A DNA stretch of 64,000 bases from Pardosa pseudoannulata (lineage: Eukaryota; Arthropoda; Arachnida; Araneae; Lycosidae): contig CM063500.1 of NCBI GenBank assembly GCA_032207245.1, positions 82,462,625-82,526,624 on the forward strand, in the 5' to 3' direction. Below the pieces are notes generated by a model, which saw nothing but the letters and a program-made list of their open reading frames with translations, had not been told where the DNA came from and ran no database searches. The position numbers were made by a program, and so were the translations under genes. Below, in pieces: positions 34,872 through 46,916 of the stretch; position 1 is the stretch's first letter; every line of letters starts with the position of its first letter.

Positions 34872-35835
34872 TTATTAAGAAATGAAACATGACAGAAACA
34901 CCATTTTTGCTTTGTCAATCTGTAAAATATCACTTGATAACAATCCTTGTATTCTTCAGCTCTTCATTTCTGAAACATGAAGAATATTGTTTAAAAAAGG
35001 AATTATCACTTAAAATCTTTGTCATTGATACATAATCTATGAAAAATTTAGTGTTTTAAAATACATCTTTATCAAGAACTAGATTTTTAACAGTATCACT
35101 AGAACAACTACTAAATTACTATAACACTTTTATCTAATATGCAGCTAAAACATCATTCTATTTTCTTTAGCTACTTAGATATAATAATATCTTAATAAAA
35201 TCATGACAGAGGCATTGATATCTGAGAGTTGCATGTTCTTGGTCATTAATTGTTGAAAGTTAAGTTCTTCAATCACTAAAGAAAATGTTATGGGTTATGG
35301 AGCAATTTGATTAATATAAGAATGCCATACTATTACCCTTTCATAGGCCATTTATTTCTCCTTTCAAGTCTTTCCAGTTTTTTATTTTACTTTATTATCA
35401 ATTAAGCAAAAGCATTTAATAAAATGCATTTTATTTTGTAGAATTTACTGTTTACATTTCAATTTTAAGGGTGGGAAGTATACTTCACCTGAAACCATTT
35501 AATGGTCAGATGAAAAATTCAATTTAATGGCAATTATTTGCCATGGAAAAATGAAAAGCTTGTTCCACTGCCCAAGGATACATCACATTCTGTACATATA
35601 TAGTGAGTACTCTTTACTTTGGCCTCTGTATTATATTTCTTACATTGTCTATGGCTGGAAATTAATTTTGATATATGATTTATCATAGTGATTGAGCATA
35701 CATTATTTGGAACTGAACACTTTATAAGCTAGCAGGATGGCCTTTTCTTTTTCTTGAATATTCTTCTATTAGCTGATGAGCCAATACTGTATAGGATGTT
35801 AGCTGGTCTTTAGTAGGTTTTGCATTTACTGCAGG
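34872..35835. other. Intergenic sequence between the convergent ChaC2 and NAA80 genes
   Basis: No coding segment is recognised. The rest of this gap is occupied by a mariner deletion derivative (35840-36545) and by the presumed NAA80 3' UTR (below 37582), where reverse-strand AATAAA occurs at 37218-37213 and 36914-36909. Confidence 0.4.
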
Positions 35836-35839
35836 TGTA

Positions 35840-36545
35840 CGAGGCTCATGCAGAAAGTAAGATTCCCTATTTAAAAGAAAAAAAAGAACACTTTCACAGA
35901 CATATTTATTGGCAGCAAGTACAGCAATGTTTCAGCTATTTTTCAACATAGCCACCACCAGAATTGAGACACTTGTCATATTGTGGGATCAACTTTTGTA
36001 TACCTCTGTCGCCTGTGAATGGAATCAGCCTTCCTGTCCCAGAACACCGTGCACATCCCGTTACATACTGACAACATCTGTTTGAATTTGGTCCTGACCA
36101 AAGATCCAGTATGATGCCAATGCATTGACTGCTGCTTGGTTTCCGGGGTGAAGTGCGAAATCCAAGTCTCATTGCCTGTGACGATCCTGTTGAGGAATTT
36201 GTTGCTGTTGTTGTGATACCGTAGCAGAAATGTCAAGTGCTGCTCCTAAAGATTGAGTTTTGTGTTCGGGTGTCAGTTTCAGCTCATAGACCTGACAATG
36301 AATTTAAATTGGTGCAATGCTTTGTGCATTCAAAATCCCCGACCAAACCTTGCAGGTGGCGGGAGAAGGAATTAGAGTTTCCATTTTGGACCACTGCTAC
36401 CCCACTACTGGCACAAATCGGGACTTATCCAGCTGGCATATGATTAATATGTCATAGATTTGTTACGCACGTGCAATTGACACCGCTAATTACATTTACT
36501 TTAAAGGGATAAACATTAGGAAACTTACTTTCTGGATGTGCCTCG
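35840..36545 (-). mobile_element. mariner deletion derivative (706 bp) with transposase relic
   Basis: Ends are CGAGGCTCATGCAGAAAGTA and, inward from the right, CGAGGCACATCCAGAAAGTA, with TA on both sides (35838-35839, 36546-36547). Minus-strand frames read FLNRIVTGNETWISHFTPET, KQQSMHWHHTGS and MCTVFWDRK. These are the mariner block around the first catalytic Asp, here TGNETW instead of TGDETW, and the following VFWD block. A jump then leads to YDKCLNSGGGYVEK, the usual mariner C-terminus. The sequence between (second and third acidic residues) is deleted, so the element cannot self-mobilise. Confidence 0.88.
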
Positions 36546-37581
36546 TATTTTGTAAGATAAAGCAAATGGGAAGTAATTTTCCCATGGTCCATGAAAGAGT
36601 TATAAAATAAACATGCATAATTTTTAACAATTTTTCTATTCAAATGAAGCAATTTTAAATAAAACAGGTGAAAAAAATCATTTTACAAATAGCTCTTTTG
36701 TCAATAGAATTACTACATTTAGTATCAATATGTACAAAATATATGTGATGAAATATTAAAACTCAACATACCTGAATTCTGCTGAAAAGTAAAAAGAGAG
36801 GGTTAGAGCATGATGAAGAAGGACAACATATCCTTATGGTTGCTCAGCAAGGAGTGAAAATTTTTTTAACTGTACATAGAGTTACAAAATGGGTTGCTGG
36901 TGCTGCCATTTATTAATATTTAAAACTAACATTTCAAACAATATGAATTGTTCATTGTTTGAATATCTGGAAAGCTTTAGAAAAGAAAGAAAATAAAAGA
37001 TATAGTTATGTCTCAATTTACAAATCTCTCTAGCAATGAACATTTTCCTGCCACATTTAGATCTTAAAATATGGATATTTATAAACACTATAGTACCAAA
37101 AGAAATGAACCAAGTTTATCTGTTAATAGCATATGCGTAAAACTAAACATTCACAAGCACTTTTCCATAGCATTAGTGTGAATAACCTAATTTCATGCTA
37201 TTTTCTATTAAATTTATTTCCTGTTTGAAATGCTTCATTTTTAAAACTAATTAATGGCAGATATTTCGTTGAAAGCAGTAGTAAATCAGCTTTGGATACA
37301 TTAATGATGTTAAGAAAATAATTAAGATTGCATATTGAGGTATAATTGTGTTTAAAAACATCCATAAACATGTAATGAAAACCAAGGCCTTGAAAAAAAT
37401 GCCTTGAAACATTAAAAAGTATTTGTATGGAAAATTTACAGAATTATTTAAATGAAGAAAATCTGCTTACCATGTAAGTTTTCAAATGTAGGTTTAATGC
37501 AAATACAACTCTATTAAAAAATATTGTTAACAGTTTCTGGCATTAAAATTGATGTTTTCTAAAAGAAGCCTTTCATTCTTG

Positions 37582-40500
37582 TCATAATTTCTTTTTCATC
37601 CAATACTGACCCAAGTTGCTTTGCAAGTTATTGTTCAAATTTGTACTTCTGTTTAAAGGTAATGGAGGTGGTGGGGGTGGAGGGGGTACTGAAATATCCA
37701 TAACTTTAGTTTCTATCTGATTATCTAGTTGAATGTTTTTCTGACTCTCACTATCTACAACTGTCATATTTTGATTAATAGTTTTAACAGCAGTAATATT
37801 CTTTGGGTGATATCCATTCCATGAGAAACTGACCTGTAAGACAATTATTGAAATATGAGAAAAACATTTTTAATTTATATAACTGTATATATAGACAAAA
37901 GTGACATACTTAATATTTGTTAACCATTAACTGATGTTCTACTGCCATTTAGTCCCCCATAATTTTAAACTTGCTACACCATAAGAAGAAAACTTACCTT
38001 GCGTTTTCTGTTATCAGTACTTTTGAAACCATCATTTACAAGGGCTTAGAAGATCACAATATTGTTTTACTCTTTAACTGATTTTTTTTTTTATATTAAG
38101 GTATCCGTCTACATTCAGAGAACTTTTTTCTTTAAACGTAGAAACTAGTTCATGTTTTTACATTTATTTTTTATATTATGACACAGAATTGCACTTAAAT
38201 TTATTTCTGGAGAAGTTTTTATAAAACTTCTAATAAATGAAGAAAATTTAGTAAAAAAAAAAATCGGGTTGTTTCAAAAGGTCTAATTTTTTAAAATATT
38301 AAAGTATTTCAATATTTTTTGATGCAACACATTTCTTATACACTGGACTAGTGAATCACCTAAAATCTTTGCTTAATTTACATTTGGCAAAAAATTTGGT
38401 CCTTCAAAATCATAAATATGGAATTTTTAACAAATTTTCATTACCTTTATATCTATCTATGTGTTAACATCATTAAAAATTATCCAAATTTAAAGCTTTT
38501 AGGTCATTTACTAGTAAATACTATCAAAAGTATTCATAATAATTTTCAACAAAATATTTTAAGAACTTTTTGAGAAATCACATTTCAAGTTTCAACATTT
38601 TATTAAAAATACCGTTCTGAGAAAAACGCATTTCAAGTTTATGAAAGCAACTTTAACTATTAAAAAATTAAAATACATGCCTAAAATTCCCCACACTTTC
38701 TTGCTTCAAAACTTTCTAATTGCCAAGTTGCTAATTATTAAAAATACTAGAAGAATGTTAAAATTAATCTTCATGAAAATGTAAAAAGTTTTGTCCAAAA
38801 AATGCTCTTTAAAAGGCTTTAAATTCACAACTTTCGGTTCCGAAGTCGCTACTTCATTTTGTTTTGACAGCTGTCACTGATGTTTAAATAGCTGTAACTT
38901 TTCTTTAAAATGCCATAGAGACAAAACAAAAACAGATTTAGAAGCCTAAAAGTTGAAATTTTACAACAGAGAAATAAAAAAAAATGACATTTTTAATGTA
39001 GACGGATACCTTAATAAGTTTCTCTGGAGACTAAATGAGACCAAAGCATCTGTTGCATAATGCATTTTTCTCTATACTGCTTCTATGAACATGAATTAAT
39101 TTGACATAAATTTTGAAAACAATTCTCAAAATTGAACTTATAAGGATGATTGTACAGGTCGCTACTGTGATAACAGTAATACACTGTCTACCAATAAGTA
39201 TTTGGACACCTATGCAAATGACGATATCTGAGGTCCTGAGGTACGTCACAGCCTCCACCAGTATACATTGTGTAGGAAACAGCATCGGCATTAGTCGCAT
39301 GTATGCCGCTCAGTTCGTAGCTCTCTGATTTTAAGAAAGGTATAATTATCAGGTATCACAAATGTTGCTGATCCTTAACGGACAAATCAAAGTTCACCCT
39401 TTACTGTTCGGATGGCAGGGTATGGGTCTGGCGTCTGCTTAGAGAACGTCTCCTGCTAGAATGCATTGACCCAACAGTCAAGTTCGGTGGAGGTAGAATT
39501 ATTGTCTGGAGATGTTTCTCCTGGTATGGACTCGGACCCTTGGTCCCCATTCATGATAAGTTCCACGCCGATGCCTACTGCACTATTTTGGATGACAATG
39601 TGCTTCCCACGTTGCGGCAGTTTTACAGGTTGGACCTCTGTTACTTTCAGGATGACAATGTCAGTTATTATGTTTCAAGGTTAACCAAGGTTTGGTATGG
39701 TGCCAATGGAGTTCATCGAATGGACTGACCTGCCCAGAGCCCACACCTGAACCCTATCGAGAACCTCTGGGACGACTTGGATCGCCAAATTAAGGGGTGT
39801 ATTACCCATCCGAAATTGGTAAAGGAACTTGTATATCTACTCCAAGCCAAGTGGAAGACAATACCACTAGCTGTAATACAAAGACTTATGCCCCGGATGA
39901 TTCACGATGTAATTGCCTCTCGTGGAGGCTCTACCAACTATTGATTTTGAATAAAGTTAGCTTTTCTTTTCTATCACAGGTGTCCAAATACTTATTGGTA
40001 GACAGTGTACTGTAGATTTCAATAGTGATTATAACATGTATTCTGAAATGAGTCATGAATAAACTACTTACAAGGAGTTACAGTGCTTTATATCCTAACA
40101 TGTTTCAAAATGGTAGAAAACAACGCACTTTGATAAATATTTAGAAGCTGGTAATAACTAATCACTTAATCAATCTTAATATAATTAATATTTTTAAAAT
40201 CAGCATAAGAAATTCTATAAATGTATAAAATTTTTATCATAATCTGAGGAGATGTGTTTGATATCTTGGATGAACTGATATAGAATGGCCCAGAACTAAA
40301 ATCTAGCCTTGAACAATGTAAAATATTTCCTACGAAAACAAATAAATAAAAGAACAAAATTTAAATTTGAAATCTGCCAAAGATTAGTTTTTTCAAAATG
40401 TTACAGTCCTATTTTCCTAACCCCTGTTTCTAACTTTGAATAAACCTTAATTTTAATCTTTATAGAAATGTGGCAATTTTTTTTCAGTTTCCACATTTTA

Positions 40501-43500
40501 TTTATTTTTTATGCATATATTTCCATTCTCAAGCTCTAGAGATTGTTCTCAAGAGCTTCTTACATACGTTCAGTCAACTGTACACCTCCACACACTTTAT
40601 CCGTTGATATCTTCATTTTGAAGAACATCACATGCTATTTGAGAACAGATAATACTTGCACTTTCTTACCCATTGGATGTAAAATTTTGATAGACTTTTT
40701 TTTTTTTTTTTCAGCACCATTTCTTTTTTCTATCAAACTTTCCGAAGTTTCTTCCATAAACTTCAGAAGATTAAATTAGATGAACAGTGTCAAATTCCAA
40801 ACTTTTTTAAATACTCTTCATTTTACACACACATGCATGAAATCATATTTATTATTTTTCAATTTTTTTCACATTTTTAGATAATACATTCTTAAAAATT
40901 AAATTTTAAATTATCTTACTGAGGAAACTGGATCACAATATGAATAGCCTAAGTGTTCATAAAATCCTTGTTGATCATGAGTATTTAAATAAACAGTTGA
41001 AAATTGTAATCTGAAAAATGAAACAAAAATAATTTTTTAGAAAATTATTATATACACACATTAAGTTTACATATATATATGTATGATATGGTCCAGTGTT
41101 AAGACAAATGGAATAATTAGTCCTTCTTAGTAAAAACACTTCTTTATTTAATTTAGGATTTACGTTTCAGGTGTCAGTTGTGCCAGTTGATAGGCGATAA
41201 AGCACCAAGTATGGCAACCTGTACTATTTACTCCTCTATTCGCCGTGTCGTTTTTTAATTTTTGTTTTTTAATTTTTTAATTCCAGAGCAGGCTCTCTTT
41301 ATGCAACCATTTACTAACATATGAAATGTGCCTAATTCTTATTGGGTTATAAAATTGTGAAATTAAATTCATTGGTTAGGTTGTCAGAGGTGATTTCACC
41401 GAAAATTCAAACCAGTAAAACTTGTATTCTATCATTTCTGTTAGGATATAGTTTCTTGCTGATTTACAATACCATTCTCCAGTAGTTCAGTATGTCTAAT
41501 TATTTTTATGATTTGGATGGATTAATTATATATAAAACTTAATTATTATTTTGTAATGGGTTTCCAGTTAGTTAAGTGTGTACTTATAATTTTTCGGTCT
41601 GAGCCTTTGATGTCTAAAACTATAATATATTAATTGTACCTACATTTCCATGTAGGAGGGGATGAATGGTTGATAAATTTTAAATACTATAAATCAAAAA
41701 TTTTAAATTAAAAAACCACTTGCATTTAATATACTTAATTATTTATTTGAGTTTATTTTATCTACTGAGTAGTTGATTTATCTGGAAATTAAAATTATAG
41801 TTTTATAATGATGAAAAGGTATGTATTTTTTTTTTAATTTTTCTTTTAAAGTGATATTTTATGTTCTTTCTATAACTCTCACATGAATCAGATGGTTTGG
41901 TGTTTTATTTTTAGGACCGAGGGCGAATTCCTTTGTTTTCTATAGCTAACATGGTTTAGTTTCTGTTGCTTATTGGTACAATACAAAATATTATGAAACT
42001 GAAAATAACATTAACATATTAATTGTTACAAACATTCATGGAAGATCAAGGGACAGGAGGGCCTTGGTTTAAATAAATGTTCAATACTATAAATTCCAAA
42101 TGAATCTTTATTTGAATAGAATTTTTGCATATTTTATAAATTTTTAGGGTTTTGGAAATAAAAGGATGAAATTTAAAACTATTTCTGAAAGCTATGCAAA
42201 AAGTAAACACTGGAAAAAGCAATAGGCAAAGAAAAAGTTTAGAAGTAATTTTATATAAGGTGAAGAAATCAAATAAATCATTATTTTTAGTACATATTTT
42301 GTACTAAGTATTTAGTTTATACACAATTCTACTTTTATTATTAGAAAACTGAAAATTATAAGATATCTTACACTCTTGCATATTCTTCTGTTTTCTGCAT
42401 TAAATACTTTCCATATCCTTTCTTTCTTTTATCTTCACTTATAACAACTATAACAAAGCATCATTTTAAAATAAATGTGTAAAGCAACACACTAGGAATT
42501 ACATTCAAAATAATTGCAATGACTAATCTTACATGCATTATCTGAACGTAAAAATACACCACTATCTTTTCCTAGAAAAAGATCAAACTTTATACCCAAA
42601 ACCCATGCAGAATATACAAGATGTTATTCTTAAAAAATAAATGCTTACTATTAGGGGAAAGTCTTTTTTTTTTTCAATTCTGTTGGTTTCTAATCATTGA
42701 TAATTATTTTTTTTTTAATCTCAACTCATATATGATTTAGAACAACCTTTAGGGACATAATAAAAAATTAATAATTGTATGAATGTCTTACAGTCATAAT
42801 TGGGAAAAAATCATGATTTTTTTTTTTAATTTTTAAAAAAATCCGATTTATTTGATTTTTTTCTGAATTCTAATTTTAATTATTGTTGTGTTTTTATGTT
42901 TTTTGCAATATACATAGAATAGTTTTTATACAAAATAACATCTTATCTATCTAATATATTCTACACATTAATTGTTACTTAATAGTTTTTATACGAAGTA
43001 ACATCTTATCTATCTAATATATTCTACACACTATTTACCTAAAATTAAATATATAAATTTTAATCTAAATACATTCCATTATTTTGTAATTAAATAGTGC
43101 AAACTAAATAAGATGTAAATTTAAAGAACAAATCAAATATTCATTTAATATAAACTATTTATTTAAAAAACAAAAAATCACAATTATTTCAATATTTTTT
43201 AAGCAGTGAAATATGTTTCAACAAAAACACTAGTTTCAATGCTTTATACACTCTTAATTTGTTACGAAGGCTGGAATGTACAATACCAAAAGAAGAAAAC
43301 TGTCTCTCCATTTCAGCAGATGAAGCCATGACAGTTGTTATTTGTTAGATAAACTGGATTTCAAGTTCTGTAATACTCTCTTTACCTTCCATTACATAAA
43401 ATAAATTCCACTAGTCATAATCAGTCATTGTACCTACTCCTACTATATACTTTCTGATGAACAACCCCTAAATTCTTGGACAGCACATGCTATTTATTTA

Positions 43501-46180
43501 CCCTTATTTACTTATTGGTATTTCTGTGGTTTTACTTATTGGTATTTCTCTATAATCCAAAGACAGGAGATTCCCAATTCTCCTGTCTTTGGACTATAGA
43601 GAAAGTGCATGTTTGTAAACAAATACGAGTGCTGACTACAACTCAACATTTTGTTGCCAAAACATTGCTTGTTTTCATCGTATCTTATTAGCTTCGATAT
43701 GGATCATGTATACAACAAAACTAAATTTTATTTAAGGGAAGGCAAAGGAAACTTTCAAAAGTATATATTTTTTTAAAAAATTAAACACTTTACACAGTAC
43801 TATTAAGTATCATAATCAAAGTATAACTACTTTGATTATCTTAACAGGCACAATAAACTATTACATAAATAAGAATCTAATAAAAATGTATAAAACCTAA
43901 TCATTTTAAGGACAAAAAATAATTACATTTATAGGTACAGTACTTCTCACAAAAGCATAGAAAATACATTAGAAATATGAAAAAAAAAACTTAGTAATAA
44001 TAAAAAAATTCTTAGAGCATAATATATTTATATAATCTATTACAATACAGTACAGTTAACGTTTTATTACCATTCTGAAAATGTTTGCCACAAGTTCTCG
44101 AAGAACTTCAAGTCCAGTCATGCCTTTTCAAAGAATTTATCCTAAGTATTCACAATGTAGGATCTTTAGGAAAGCAATAAAATCCAATATATTCGCCTTT
44201 TTTGAAATGTTTTGTACAGCTATACGCACCACAGCTTGTTACCATTTCAGATAATTGACAAAATTAAAATCCCAATAACAAGCACAATCCATAGGAAATT
44301 CAAATGTTTTGCCAACGAGGAAGTTGAGGTTCAACTTTTGCTGCACCTGACATTATGCACACTTTCTCTATAGGTTTCAAAAGAAGTGAAAAAAAAGATT
44401 TAAATCAATGATTAAAAAAAAAAATCAACTAATTTAAATCATTATTTAAATCAACTGATTTAAAGTCTGTTTCCCAGTTCGGGAGGCCCCCGGAACCCAG
44501 TTCAGTGGGGATGCCAAGCGTGGGAGATATTGCCAAATTCTAGAACCCTATTTTCTGGCAAACCTTACTCTTTTTTTCAGACTCTTCCCCCTAAAAAAGG
44601 TGGGGGTGTCAATCGGGGCTTTTATTTTAGGGTATTGGGGGAGATGACACGTGATTTGAATATCTGACCCTTATTGGTTCCTGTAACTAACAATACTCTA
44701 AGACCGTTGAATTTGGATTTTCTAGTGTCCATTTCAAGTCTTTGTCCATTTCGGCTGTGCTCTGGAGGTTTGTCCATTTTGCCTGAGCTCTTGTGGTATT
44801 TTTTTTTTTTCGCTTTTTTAATTTAATACTGGAGCTCACACCAATACATTTAAGGGCTTGTGGAGCTCAATTAAGAGATCCCTCCACAGAGTTCGCAAGT
44901 GTGAAAATCAATTTGATCTTTGTGAATTTATGTGGAGGAAAATGAAAAAAAATCCACAAGATGCTTTTCAGGATTTTTTAAATCGGATCAAACGTGTATA
45001 TCCACCAACAACTCAGGATACTTAAATTAGGTTAGCGCTTTATTTATTTTACATTTTATACTTAATCTTCGAAGGGTAACAAGTGATGTCATATTTCACA
45101 TTTATATTTTTTTATTTACTGCTTTTTGAACTTTTTTATTCAAAGTTGTGTCTTAATTTAATACAAAATGAAGAAGAAATATTTTTAAACTATATTATTT
45201 TATAGTGTAATATGTTGTTAAAAGTGATACGCTAAATAATAAAAGCAATTTTATAATGACCGTCTCCCTTCTTGTTACGGAAGATCAAGGGGAGCTTTAC
45301 CTCACTTAGATAAGAAAAATCATTTCACTCCCTTACTTTCTTCAGAACTTTAAGCTAAAAATTTATTATTTATTTAAAACATTTACTCCGGTCTTATATT
45401 TTCATTTTAAGCTAATAATTTTGAGAAGTAATTTGTACCGTACTTTATTACTTTTTAACCTTTTGATAGTTTTCATATAATTTCATTAAATAACAACCAT
45501 ATTTTATAAATATATCTAAATATTTTACAAGCAACCCTACTTACAGTAAACTTTTATTTATAAAACTATTACTGAAAATGCACTGAACATTTTCTTAGTA
45601 CCATCAATGGATTCCTAACGAGTCTATCATTTTGTGGTACATTAATCTCTTTCAGAGTAATTGGCAGTATACAATATTTGATGTAGTATTCATAATCTTA
45701 AAAATAACAAACCTGATCCAATCCAACATCCATAAGGATCTTCTAAAACCCTTGTCAACCGACTATGTCCTATAACTCTTCGTTGGTTTTCATTTTCTTC
45801 AATAAGAAGTAAGGAGTCTGGCAACTGAGTACACGATTTTTCCAAGGATTGTACTCTAAATCCAAAACCAATTTTATTAGGTAACGCACTTAACTTTTAA
45901 TAAAACTGATAAAATAAGTTAACGAATTAAATTAATGAATTAAAATAAATTAATTTACGATTAATGTATATAAACAAAGCATAAATGCAACTACACATAT
46001 AATCTTTGGTGTTATACGTAATATTTTACACATTTACAGAAAACACAATCTTACAAACAAAAACTATAAGTATACAAATTCAAATAACCTTGCTGATGTA
46101 CTACGTTTCCACTGTTTATTTAACAATTCTGCACTTTCATTTAACAGTTCTGGATACTGGGAAAGCAAAACCACATCCAT
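37582..46180 (-). CDS. NAA80: NAA80 (NAT6) actin N-terminal acetyltransferase
   Basis: NAA80 acetylates the processed N-terminus of actin in the cytosol. Exons on the minus strand are 46180-46089, 45855-45713, 42447-42372, 41010-40920 and 37833-37582, giving 217 residues. All junctions are GT-AG and keep the frame. The start [20 protein letters not shown] follows an in-frame TAA. The GNAT fold shows as [10 protein letters not shown]...GHSRLTRVL, then [19 protein letters not shown], with the acetyl-CoA loop R-x-x-G-[YF]-G-[KR], and [19 protein letters not shown], a strongly family-specific block. Exon 5 adds eight prolines ([15 protein letters not shown]), the profilin-binding tract of the family, and ends GQYWMKKKL, like the F/YWM-x-K end of the human protein. 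Introns 2 and 4 carry transposon relics. The gene looks intact. Confidence 0.94.
39182..40007 (+). mobile_element. Tc1-type element, degraded (826 bp)
   Basis: Ends are CACTGTCTACCAATAAGTAT and its exact inverse on the right, within a perfect inverted repeat of about 29 bp; TA flanks both sides (39180-39181, 40008-40009). Plus-strand frames read [55 protein letters not shown] and, broken, [14 protein letters not shown]. These are the middle and end of a Tc1 transposase; the paired-like DNA-binding region and first acidic block are missing. It lies in NAA80 intron 4. Identical terminal repeats suggest relatively late movement despite the coding decay. Confidence 0.9.
42791..44476 (-). mobile_element. 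hAT-superfamily relic carrying hATC and THAP remnants
   Basis: The left end (CAGTCATAATTGGG then AAAAATCATGATTT) and right end (GATTTAAATCA motifs, CTGTTTCCCAG) resemble the hAT element at 6627-7443, and much of the interior is homologous to it. Exact ends are uncertain and no TSD was found. Minus strand, near 43240-43330: [20 protein letters not shown], the hAT dimerisation motif. Minus strand, 44245 downward: a THAP-type finger start. It lies in NAA80 intron 2. A THAP finger plus hATC is the arrangement seen in THAP12 (P52rIPK)-like proteins. Confidence 0.75.
44040..44245 (-). pseudogene. THAP zinc-finger relic
   Basis: The frame starts [20 protein letters not shown] and continues [11 protein letters not shown], then a TGA, RHDW, and finally TCGKHFQNG. 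This gives the THAP plan: M-V-x-x-C-x4-C near the start, an F-x-x-FP-x-DP block, a Trp, and a closing C-x2-H about fifty residues later. One in-frame stop shows it is dead. It lies upstream, in transcription sense, of the hATC remnant of the same element. Confidence 0.65.
44834..45025 (+). pseudogene. Merlin/IS1016-type transposase, C-terminal fragment
   Basis: The plus-strand frame reads [20 protein letters not shown], then [18 protein letters not shown], and ends PPTTQDT and a stop at 45023-45025. HTNT-x-[EK]-G-x-WS-x-[LI]K is the signature around the last catalytic residue of IS1595/IS1016-like (Merlin) transposases, followed by the usual L-x-E-[FW]-x-[WF]-R block. The normally expected Glu in HTNTIEG is Lys here. 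Sequence upstream (44480-44830) is GC-richer but has no readable frame. It lies in NAA80 intron 2. Confidence 0.75.
45026..45700. other. Remainder of NAA80 intron 2
   Basis: AT-rich intronic sequence up to the exon 2 donor at 45712; nothing recognised. Confidence 0.4.
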
Positions 46181-46910
46181 TACTATACCATTAGCTTACT
46201 TCCCTGTGAAGCATGTAAAAATACAACTTTAAAACAGTTGGCTTATACGATCATATCTAAATTTTGTGTAGAGCTCTTTAGATTCATAAAAATAATAATG
46301 GAAACAATGATGGATTCATCTCCAAACATTAAAAACAATCTGTCTTCGAGAGATGGGGAACATTTAAGGAGTGTGGTAGGGGAAAAGGGATCTTTGGCAA
46401 ATAACTAGGTCAAAGCTCTTATTTCCTTAAAGTGAAAATATCCCCAACTGCAGACATACGGCTGGAAAATAAATAAACTGCGCAGAAATGTGCGCGAAAT
46501 CGAATGAGTGCTTACATCATGGAGAAAAAAAAATCCAAATCTCTGTGGATGTCAGAAAAGGATGATCTATTTCCCAAATTTATTCTAGACAGAGAAATTT
46601 AAAAAAAAAAAAAAACAAAGTTAAAGAGAAAAAATCTTAAGATGAATGACATTTAACAACTTTTTAAATAGCTAATTAATTATATAACAGTTGTAATTGA
46701 ATGCATAAAATTAATTATATGAGCATTGAAAGTTTTATTTTGTCTCATATTTCAATTTTTAATAATATTTCAGCAATTTTGAAGAAAGTAATTGAAATAC
46801 AGTTATTTTACAAAAATATTTTATTAATCAGGGAAAATTGGAGCGCATTTTTTTGTGGTTACCCTGGGTAACCTATTCTTGGATGAACCTTAAGTGGGAG
46901 AAATCCTTCT
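46181..46910. other. Upstream of NAA80, likely 5' UTR/promoter, no motif assigned
   Basis: The segment upstream of the NAA80 start has a GC-richer patch with CpGs near 46470-46510 (GCGCAGAAATGTGCGCG), which is compatible with a promoter. No TATA box or transcription start can be assigned. Confidence 0.3.
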
Positions 46911-46916
46911 TACTTA

